The notes under the pieces were generated by a model that worked only from the letters and a program-made list of their open reading frames with translations, was not told where the DNA came from and made no database searches. A DNA stretch of 5,087 nt from Candidatus Woesearchaeota archaeon (GTDB lineage Archaea; Nanobdellota; Nanobdellia; Woesearchaeales; SKIA01): positions 1-5,087 of the forward strand of contig SKXU01000036.1 of assembly GCA_007128245.1 (NCBI GenBank), read 5' to 3'. The translations under genes were made by a program, and so were the position numbers. Positions 1 through 5,087 of this stretch are shown in pieces (position 1 is the first letter of the stretch; the number at the start of each line of letters is the position of its first letter).

Positions 1-87
1 GTCAATCCAGGAAAGGTTCCTATTGTGAACTTGCAAACACGCCAAGTCAAAATGCTCTCTTTACGCAAGGAGGATGAGCATGAGTAA
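1..87 (+). CDS. DNA polymerase D small subunit DP1, C-terminal end (partial)
   Basis: Frame 1 is open from the window edge to a TAA at 85-87, giving 28 residues: VNPGKVPIVNLQTRQVKMLS and then a short charged tail, LRKEDEHE. The N-P-x-K-V-P-(I/V)-V-x-L stretch resembles, from memory, the extreme C-terminus of archaeal DP1. DP1 is the calcineurin-like phosphoesterase subunit that provides the 3'-5' proofreading exonuclease of polymerase D and binds DP2. The position supports this: it is directly upstream of the DP2 gene, on the same strand, and its last 8 nt overlap the DP2 start. Frames 2 and 3 are open for shorter or comparable stretches but show no such resemblance. The catalytic part of DP1 lies outside the window, so the assignment rests on a short tail plus context. 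Confidence 0.72.
   Translation, partial: VNPGKVPIVNLQTRQVKMLSLRKEDEHE
67..73 (+). promoter_or_regulatory. Shine-Dalgarno site that selects the DP2 start
   Basis: AAGGAGG is a near-perfect match to the anti-Shine-Dalgarno end of 16S rRNA. Two in-frame ATGs follow. The one at 74 touches the motif with no spacer. The one at 80 has a 6-nt spacer, which is the usual distance. The second ATG is therefore the likely start. The site lies inside the last codons of the upstream gene, as expected for coupled translation. Confidence 0.8.
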
Positions 88-3000
88 CTTGCCTGAGGAG
101 CTAAAGCAGTACTTTGCGCACTTAAATAACGAGACTGTACGCGCGTATGAGCTTGCAAAACACGCACGAAAAGCAGGGTATGACCCTGCGCTCACGCCAG
201 AGATACAAATAGCCAAGAACATGGCGGAACGAGTCGTAGGACTCGTGAGTATTCTTGCTCCACAAGTGGTTGGTTCAGGAATTGATGTGCGCATTCAAGA
301 ACTCGAAGCACAATATGGTATTCTTGATTGGCGCGTCGCGTTTCAAATCGCCTTAGAAGTAGCGCAACAAAAATTTTGTGCGTTCGAGGATGAGCGAGAA
401 GCAATTGAAGTAGGTATTCGAATTGGTTTTGCGTACGCAACAAACGGAGTAGTATCATCTCCCTTGGAAGGATTTGTGAATCTTGAGCTCATCACACGGC
501 AAGACGGGAAAGGAAAGTTCTTTCGCATCAACTACGCAGGACCGGTAAGAAACGCGGGAGGAACAGCAGCAGCTGTCTCGGTGCTTATCGCTGACTACGT
601 ACGCAAACACATGAACTACGCAGAGTACGACCCCACAGAGGATGAGGTCAAGCGATGTTATTCTGAGATTAGTATGTATCATGAGCGAGTAACCAACCTA
701 CAATATTTTCCTTCAGAAGAAGAAATGGATTTTCTTGTGCGAAGGATGCCTGTAGAAGTCGCGGGAGACCCCACAGAAAAAGTGGAGGTTCCCAATTACA
801 AAAACCTGCCTCGTATTCCCACAAACAAGATTCGCTCCGGATTCTGCTTAATCTACTCCTCGTGCATACCTCTCAAAGCGCCAAAGCTCTGGAAGCAACT
901 GTCGAAGTGGGGCTCGGACATGGGCATGGATCATTGGAATTTTCTTGAAGAGTTTATCACCGTACAAAAAAAGAATCAAGCAAAAGGACAAGCAAAAAGT
1001 AAGGATACAAAAGTAAGTCCCAACTTTACATACATCGCGGACTTGGTTGCGGGAAGACCAGTGTTTGGCCACCCTCTTCGTCCCGGAGGATTCCGTCTGC
1101 GCTACGGTCGCTCGCGTCTTTCTGGTTTGTCAGGGCAATCTATTCATCCAGCAACTATGATTGTGGCAAATGAGTTTATTGCAACGGCGTCTCAACTCAA
1201 AGTTGAGCGGCCTGGAAAAGCAGCTGCGTACACGGCGTGTGACACCATCCAAGGACCTGTTGTGTTACTAACGTCAGGAGAGGTTGTGGAAGTCACGTCT
1301 TCTGAGCAAGCAAAAAAATTGCTTTCATCAATTAAACGAGTCTTATTTTTAGGAGACATCCTTATTTGTTACGGTGACTTTCTTGATCGAGCCCACATGC
1401 TCATCCCTCCTGGGTATTGTGAGGAGTGGTGGGTTCAAGAACTCAAACAAGCCGGGTGCGACGTCCCAAAAGAGCTCTGGGAGAATCCGCAAACAACACC
1501 GGTGTCTTTTGAAAAGGCGTTGTCCTACGCCAAAGAGTATAGCGTCCCACTACATCCGCGTCACACGTTTTACTACAAAAACGCAACTGTTAATCAGCTC
1601 CGTCTTGTCTGGGAAGCAGTGCGTAAAGCGCCTCACAAAGAGCAGCTTATCTTTCGAAACACTCCCGAGGTAAAACAGGCGCTTGAAGTCTTGTGTGTAC
1701 CACACAAACTCGTACAAGACTTCTTGGTCATGACAGGCGATGTTGCGCAAGCACTTAAAACAACGTTTTCACGAGAAGCGCCTGAAACGTGCGATGACCC
1801 CATGCTCTTTATGCAAGAAGTCAGTCCAGTGTTTATTCGTGACAAAGCAGGGGTGTATGTGGGAGCGCGCCTTGGTCGTCCTGAAAAAGCGAAGATGCGA
1901 AAACTCACTGGCAGCCCGCACACACTCTTTCCTGTAGGAGAAGAAGGCGGCAGGCTGCGTTCGTTTAACGCTGCTTTAGAAGCTGGTCGCGTAACAAGTA
2001 ATTTTCAAACGTATCTGTGCACGTCGTGCAAGAAAGAAGTAGTGAATCGGCGATGTCACACGTGCGACTCGCCCGCGCAAGAGCGATACTGGTCACCGGA
2101 CGGGCAAACCAGCTCTGCAGAGCAAGATGATCGTCATCCTACCATGGCTAAACGCGTGAGTGTTCCTATCAAAGAATACTTTGATGCGTGTCTTGAGCGC
2201 ATGGATACGCGCGTATATCCTGACCTTATCAAAGGGGTGCGCGGAACGATGAATGAAGATAAAACTGCTGAGCACATCTTTAAGGGATTTTTGCGCGCAC
2301 GCCACGAAGTGCACGTCAACAAAGACGGCACGATTCGTTATGACGCATCAGAAGTTCCTGTCACGCATTTTCGCCCGTCAGAAATAGGTATTTCTGCTGC
2401 TCGTGCTAAAGAATTAGGGTATGTTTCTGATATTCACGGAAACCCTATTGAGCACGACGACCAAGTCATTGAGATTTTTCCTCAAGACGTTATTTTGCCT
2501 GCCTGTGACGAGTCTCCTGATGAGAAAAGCGATGATATTTTGTTGCGCGCAGCACAATTCGTTGACGAATTACTCGTGCACTTATACGGCATGGAGCCGT
2601 ACTATAACGCAAAAACTTCTGCTGACCTTATCGGGCACTTTGTAATCGCGCTTGCTCCGCACACATCTGCAGGAACGATTGGTCGCATCATTGGGTTCTC
2701 AAAAACGCAAGGACTGTTTTATCACCCATACCTGCACTGTGCGACTAGACGTGACTGCTTCACCCATGAGACGTCTATCCCACTTTTCTACGATGGTTCA
2801 TGGCATGTTGAGCGTATTGGGGATGTTGTAGAGCGCTTAAACCCGACAGTTCCTGTGGATGTTCACGGAACAACACAAGTGATTCCCAAAGGAGTTATGA
2901 CGTTAGGGGTGAAAAATGGTAACGTTGTTCCTGTTCCTGTGGAGTCTTTTACGAAACACACTCCTATGCCAATTGTTGCTTTTGAGACGAAACTCGGAAA

Positions 3001-4906
3001 GAAGTTGAGGACCACGAAAAATCATAAGCACGTAGTAATTCGTAATGGAAAAGAACGCGTGGTTCGTGCCGAGGAGTTACGTCTCGGGGATATTGTGAAG
3101 TTACCATATAAGCACTCTGTTCCCGAACAAGATACACGCGAAATTGATCTTATTCAAGAACTTTCTGATAAGGATTGGCTTATGGTTCGTGGTTTGCGAG
3201 AGCACGTCCCTAAACTACGCTCAGAACTACTCTTACTAGGTGCTTCTGAGCGCCAAGCAGATAATTATTCGTATCGGGATAGCGTTCCTGTTTCTTTTGC
3301 AAAACATATCTGTAAAAAATATGCTGTGCAGTCACGTGTGTTGCGCGTTTCTGCTAAGCGTGATCACATCTCTCTTCCTGCTAGTATTACTCTTACTGAT
3401 GAGTTTTTATCCTGTCTTGGATTGTATGTTGCTGAGGGATTCTCTCGGGTTCAAGAGGGAGGAAAAGGAAGTTATCAAGTGTATATTGCTGCTGGAAAAA
3501 AGCAGATTCGCGATTATATTAAGGACTGTTTTGGAAAATTAGGGTTAGTGTCTTCTGAGAACAAACGTGATCGCGTAACGTATTCGAGCAGAATACTCTT
3601 CACCGTGTTTACCGAGGTGCTCGGTATGGGGCGTTCAGCATATGAAAAGCGTCTTCCCGCTCGGCTTTTGAACCTTCCTAAACGGCGTTTAGGAAAGTTA
3701 TTGGCAGGATATTTTGAGGGAGATGGTAGTGTATCAACGTCAGATTTACGTGTTGTTTTTGACACTGTAAGCGATGGTTTAATGCGTGATATGGAGTTTG
3801 CTCTGGGCAGATTAGGAATCTTTGTTAAGTATCGTACCAGCACACGTCAACCAGGAAAGCCCGTACAGGCGTTTTATGAGCGTAAAGGAAGAGACATCCC
3901 CTATTTTACCTGTACGCGAGGGGTTGTACAAAGTAAATTTGCTCATCAGTTTAGTGAGGATGTAGTGTTTTTGTCTGAGGAAAAACAAGTAAGGCAGCAG
4001 GCGATGCTGAAAAGAAAATTTAAATATATTCGCTCAACATATGATGATACTTACTTTTATGATCAGATTATTTCTTTGGAGAACCAACCTCCTGAGGAGA
4101 GCTATTGTTTAACCGTTCCTAATCATCTTGTAGTCGCAAACGGTATTCTTACCAGGCAGTGCGATGGTGATGAGGGATGCGTATTTTTGATCATGGATGC
4201 ATTCTTGAACTTCTCAAAAAAGTATCTTCCCTCAACGCGCGGAGGAACCATGGATGCCCCTCTTGTCCTGACCACAGTTCTTGTTCCTGCAGAGGTTGAT
4301 GACATGGTGCTCAACATGGATATTGCGTGGCGTTATCCTCTTGAGTTTTATCGTGCGTGTGAAGAGTTTAAGATGCCTTGGGAAGTAAAGATTCCTATTG
4401 TTAATCACGTGCTCAATACTCCCGAAGAATTCTATGGCATGGGCTTTACGCACGATTGCGGTTCAATCAATGATGGTAATCATTGCTCAGCATACAAGAC
4501 CTTGCCGTCCATGCAAGAAAAGCTTGAATCACAAATGGATCTTGCTGAAAAGCTCGTTTCTGTTGATGAGCGAGACGTTGCTCGCTTGGTGATTGAAAAG
4601 CACTTTATTCGCGACCTCAAAGGTAATCTCAGAAAGTTTTCTATGCAAGCATTTCGCTGCGTAAAATGTAATGAGTCGTATCGCCGTCCACCTCTGCGAG
4701 GTAACTGTTCGTGCGGTGGAAGAATTATCTTTACCATTTCCGAAGGGTCTGTTGTCAAGTACTTAACTCCTGCCGAGTCTTTGGTAGAAAAATATAATTT
4801 AGATACGTATCTTGCGCAAACAATTGAACTTACTCGTAGACGGGTTGAGGAAGTGTTTGGTAAAGACCCTGAAAAACAGCTTGGTCTTGGCGAGTGGTTT
4901 ACCTAG
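80..4906 (+). CDS. polC: DNA polymerase D large subunit DP2 (PolC), intein-containing precursor
   Basis: Catalytic subunit of archaeal replicative polymerase D, which works with DP1 and PCNA at the fork. The start at 80 (MSNLPEEL) is preferred over an in-frame ATG at 74 because of the Shine-Dalgarno spacing. The precursor is 1608 residues; without the intein (residues 893-1360) it is 1140, a normal DP2 length. DP2 landmarks in order: YAGPVRNAGGT (152-162); GRPVFGHP followed by GGFRLRYGRSR (325-346); YCEEWW (446-451); a CxxC/CxxC zinc site (647-662); PHTSAG (860-865) with the following IGRIIGF; the active-site motif CDGDE (1361-1365); RGGTMDAPLVLT (1387-1398); a C-terminal zinc site (1527-1545); and a terminal PCNA-binding motif (1600-1607). 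By homology with Pyrococcus horikoshii DP2, D1362 and D1364 are the essential metal-binding aspartates. The frame is uninterrupted. It overlaps the upstream DP1-like gene by 8 nt. Confidence 0.97.
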   Translation: MSNLPEELKQYFAHLNNETVRAYELAKHARKAGYDPALTPEIQIAKNMAERVVGLVSILAPQVVGSGIDVRIQELEAQYGILDWRVAFQIALEVAQQKFCAFEDEREAIEVGIRIGFAYATNGVVSSPLEGFVNLELITRQDGKGKFFRINYAGPVRNAGGTAAAVSVLIADYVRKHMNYAEYDPTEDEVKRCYSEISMYHERVTNLQYFPSEEEMDFLVRRMPVEVAGDPTEKVEVPNYKNLPRIPTNKIRSGFCLIYSSCIPLKAPKLWKQLSKWGSDMGMDHWNFLEEFITVQKKNQAKGQAKSKDTKVSPNFTYIADLVAGRPVFGHPLRPGGFRLRYGRSRLSGLSGQSIHPATMIVANEFIATASQLKVERPGKAAAYTACDTIQGPVVLLTSGEVVEVTSSEQAKKLLSSIKRVLFLGDILICYGDFLDRAHMLIPPGYCEEWWVQELKQAGCDVPKELWENPQTTPVSFEKALSYAKEYSVPLHPRHTFYYKNATVNQLRLVWEAVRKAPHKEQLIFRNTPEVKQALEVLCVPHKLVQDFLVMTGDVAQALKTTFSREAPETCDDPMLFMQEVSPVFIRDKAGVYVGARLGRPEKAKMRKLTGSPHTLFPVGEEGGRLRSFNAALEAGRVTSNFQTYLCTSCKKEVVNRRCHTCDSPAQERYWSPDGQTSSAEQDDRHPTMAKRVSVPIKEYFDACLERMDTRVYPDLIKGVRGTMNEDKTAEHIFKGFLRARHEVHVNKDGTIRYDASEVPVTHFRPSEIGISAARAKELGYVSDIHGNPIEHDDQVIEIFPQDVILPACDESPDEKSDDILLRAAQFVDELLVHLYGMEPYYNAKTSADLIGHFVIALAPHTSAGTIGRIIGFSKTQGLFYHPYLHCATRRDCFTHETSIPLFYDGSWHVERIGDVVERLNPTVPVDVHGTTQVIPKGVMTLGVKNGNVVPVPVESFTKHTPMPIVAFETKLGKKLRTTKNHKHVVIRNGKERVVRAEELRLGDIVKLPYKHSVPEQDTREIDLIQELSDKDWLMVRGLREHVPKLRSELLLLGASERQADNYSYRDSVPVSFAKHICKKYAVQSRVLRVSAKRDHISLPASITLTDEFLSCLGLYVAEGFSRVQEGGKGSYQVYIAAGKKQIRDYIKDCFGKLGLVSSENKRDRVTYSSRILFTVFTEVLGMGRSAYEKRLPARLLNLPKRRLGKLLAGYFEGDGSVSTSDLRVVFDTVSDGLMRDMEFALGRLGIFVKYRTSTRQPGKPVQAFYERKGRDIPYFTCTRGVVQSKFAHQFSEDVVFLSEEKQVRQQAMLKRKFKYIRSTYDDTYFYDQIISLENQPPEESYCLTVPNHLVVANGILTRQCDGDEGCVFLIMDAFLNFSKKYLPSTRGGTMDAPLVLTTVLVPAEVDDMVLNMDIAWRYPLEFYRACEEFKMPWEVKIPIVNHVLNTPEEFYGMGFTHDCGSINDGNHCSAYKTLPSMQEKLESQMDLAEKLVSVDERDVARLVIEKHFIRDLKGNLRKFSMQAFRCVKCNESYRRPPLRGNCSCGGRIIFTISEGSVVKYLTPAESLVEKYNLDTYLAQTIELTRRRVEEVFGKDPEKQLGLGEWFT
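977..1000 (+). repeat. Two-copy in-frame micro-repeat in a lysine-rich loop
   Basis: CAAGCAAAA occurs at 977-985 and again at 989-997 with a 12-nt period, encoding QAKG-QAKS (residues 300-307). It lies in a basic, A-rich stretch (about 965-1017) just before the conserved YIADLVAGRPVF segment of DP2. This looks like a variable surface loop that grew by slippage; no function can be read from it. Confidence 0.6.
2018..2065 (+). other. DP2 internal zinc-binding site (CxxC-8-CxxC)
   Basis: Within DP2, cysteines 647, 650, 659 and 662 form a CxxC-8-CxxC four-cysteine cluster (CTSC, eight residues, CHTC). All four ligands are present, so a structural zinc is expected. Archaeal DP2 proteins carry comparable cysteine clusters in this central region. 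The zinc itself is inferred from the pattern. Confidence 0.8.
2756..4159 (+). mobile_element. Intein in DP2 (PolII-type site), full length, with LAGLIDADG endonuclease
   Basis: A 468-residue in-frame insertion (precursor residues 893-1360) that should excise itself by protein splicing. The left edge is set by Cys1 of block A (CFTHETSIPLFYDG) and the right edge by block G (ANGILTRQ) before extein Cys+1. Joining the flanks restores RRD-CDGDEG, matching the RRN-CDGDED active-site motif of intein-free DP2. Block B is at about residues 80-93, with T87-x-x-H90. A block N4-like RAEELRLGDIV follows, then the endonuclease with LGLYVAEG (221-228) and LAGYFEGDG (316-324). Block F is SYCLTVPNHLVVANG (449-463). 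Departures from canonical class 1 inteins are the C-terminal Gln468, penultimate Arg467 in place of His, and block F Cys451 in place of Asp. The insertion site is that of the Pyrococcus PolII inteins, where a terminal Gln is also known. Confidence 0.96.
3413..3844 (+). other. LAGLIDADG homing endonuclease core of the intein
   Basis: This stretch holds both dodecapeptide motifs of a single-chain LAGLIDADG (DOD) endonuclease: CLGLYVAEGF with acidic E227, and LAGYFEGDGSV with acidic D323 (intein numbering). They are 95 residues apart, a typical spacing for two symmetric halves. The lead-in LPASITLTDEF and the later TVSDGLMRDMEFALGRLGIF are typical of archaeal intein endonucleases. Both metal-binding acidic residues are present and the frame is open, so nuclease activity is plausible. 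Its role would be to cut intein-free DP2 alleles and so spread the intein by gene conversion. The outer limits of the domain are approximate; an N-terminal part probably begins near 3120. Confidence 0.88.
4160..4177 (+). other. DP2 catalytic motif CDGDEG, directly after the intein
   Basis: Residues 1361-1366 follow the splice junction. D1362 and D1364 correspond to the two aspartates shown to be essential for polymerization in Pyrococcus horikoshii DP2 (D1122 and D1124 in its precursor numbering). Cys1361 is also the +1 splicing nucleophile. The last position is Gly where the usual motif has Asp (DGDED), a small departure in a strongly conserved segment. Confidence 0.88.
4658..4714 (+). other. 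DP2 C-terminal zinc-binding site (CxxC-12-CxC)
   Basis: Cysteines 1527, 1530, 1543 and 1545 form CVKC, twelve residues, then CSC, followed by GGRIIF. The position near the C-terminus and the following beta-strand-like segment fit the C-terminal zinc ribbon of archaeal DP2. The second half is CxC rather than CxxC, so the metal geometry may differ slightly. Confidence 0.75.
4877..4900 (+). other. PCNA-interacting (PIP-box) motif at the DP2 C-terminus
   Basis: QLGLGEWF (residues 1600-1607) ends one residue before the stop and fits Q-x-x-hydrophobic-x-x-aromatic-aromatic. Polymerase D is known to bind the sliding clamp PCNA through a PIP motif at the end of DP2. Trp in the first aromatic position is slightly unusual but compatible. 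Confidence 0.78.
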
Positions 4907-4910
4907 AACC

Positions 4911-4918
4911 TTTATATA
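4911..4918 (+). promoter_or_regulatory. Archaeal TATA box
   Basis: TTTATATA begins five bases after the DP2 stop codon and matches the archaeal box A consensus. Its centre is near 4914.5, and archaeal transcription usually starts 24-28 nt downstream of that, so about 4938-4943. A purine-rich BRE is weak or absent, since the preceding bases are AGAACC. The box would drive the downstream gene independently of polC. Confidence 0.7.
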
Positions 4919-4931
4919 GGTCTTCCTCCGA

Positions 4932-5087
4932 ATGGGGTGTGTGAGAGCACACTATATTTTATTGGCATTACTTCTTGTGTCTCTTCCTTTTGGTATTGCA
5001 TATGTGGACACCGTCTTCTTGATTGATAGCCCAGGCACTCTTGTAATTGATACCAGCATGGTATCTGAGCGAGCAGCGCATCAAGCA
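4932..5087 (+). CDS. Secreted or membrane-anchored protein of unknown function, N-terminus (partial)
   Basis: An open frame runs from ATG 4932 to the window edge (52 codons, no stop). It has a short basic N-region (R5, H7), a hydrophobic core at residues 8-23 (YILLALLLVSLPFGIA), and a possible signal peptidase I site after G-I-A at residue 23. After that comes YVDTVFLIDSPGTLVIDTSM, which could begin an extracytoplasmic beta-rich domain. It could instead stay anchored by the hydrophobic helix. I do not recognise the family. There is no Shine-Dalgarno motif before the ATG. The TATA box predicts transcription starting near 4941, where an in-frame GTG would give a leaderless start (MRAHYILLALL), so the true start may be 4941. 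The gene begins 25 nt after polC on the same strand. Confidence 0.62.
   Translation, partial: MGCVRAHYILLALLLVSLPFGIAYVDTVFLIDSPGTLVIDTSMVSERAAHQA

Noticed and set aside
61..1923. Antisense and out-of-frame open stretches of 60-110 codons across the DP2 gene, on both strands
   Set aside because: They overlap conserved DP2 domains, lack ribosome sites and recognisable motifs, and are expected by chance opposite a long gene.
3240..3843. Open frames of about 100 codons inside the intein, one in another plus frame and one antisense
   Set aside because: Both lie over the conserved endonuclease region, whose motifs are all in the DP2 frame. The leucine- and valine-rich plus-frame product looks like a frame-shifted reading rather than a membrane protein.
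2756..4159. Class 3 intein (WCT type), suggested by the block F Cys
   Set aside because: Class 3 inteins lack the N-terminal nucleophile. Here Cys1 and a block B TxxH are both present, so class 1 with an unusual block F residue is the better reading.
80..4906. Bacterial DNA polymerase III PolC
   Set aside because: The gene symbol is shared, but the motifs (AGPVRNAGGT, PHTSAG, CDGDE) are those of archaeal DP2, and there are no PHP or Pol III alpha motifs.
4909..4920. Imperfect palindrome CCTTTATATAGG as a possible operator
   Set aside because: The symmetry comes mostly from the TATA box itself, and 10 of 12 symmetric positions in such AT-rich sequence is weak evidence.
4907..4931. Terminator after polC
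   Set aside because: There is no oligo-T run or stable hairpin in the 25-nt gap, so read-through into the next gene cannot be excluded.
4937..4952. Small inverted repeat GTGTG...CACAC at the start of the downstream gene
   Set aside because: The stem is only 5 bp, in a simple GT/AC sequence, and would be cut by the predicted transcription start, so it is not a convincing regulatory hairpin or terminator.

Overview
The window is archaeal DNA and is almost filled by one gene: the large subunit (DP2, PolC) of the family D replicative DNA polymerase. Family D polymerase is found only in archaea (Euryarchaeota, DPANN, Thaumarchaeota, Asgard and relatives), and this gene has nothing in common with bacterial PolC (Pol III alpha). 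An archaeal TATA box, and a Shine-Dalgarno site that decides the start codon, fit the same picture. The sequence does not place the organism further; a euryarchaeal or DPANN-type genome of moderate GC is reasonable.

Layout. Bases 1-87 are the last 28 codons of an upstream gene, most likely DP1, the small exonuclease subunit of the same polymerase. Its stop codon overlaps the DP2 start by 8 nt, so the two subunits look co-transcribed and translationally coupled. DP2 runs from 80 to 4906 (1608 codons before the stop). Inside it, 2756-4159 encodes a 468-residue intein with a two-motif LAGLIDADG homing endonuclease. Removing it leaves a DP2 of 1140 residues, a normal size. The intein sits immediately before the Cys of the catalytic C-D-G-D-E motif. 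The precursor therefore has a broken active site, and splicing is needed to make a working polymerase. After DP2 there is a clear TATA box (4911-4918) and the start of a new gene on the same strand with an N-terminal signal peptide or membrane anchor, cut off by the window end.

The main point of interest is the chemistry of the intein ends. It begins with the usual Cys but ends in Arg-Gln rather than His-Asn. It carries Cys instead of Asp in the fourth position of block F, and the residue before it is Asp where DP2 proteins normally have Asn. A C-terminal Gln has been shown to work in the Pyrococcus abyssi intein in the same protein, so this looks like a full-length relative of that unusual splicing family that still carries its endonuclease. 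There is no gene-free stretch over 300 bases, and I see no RNA genes, CRISPR arrays or insertion sequences.
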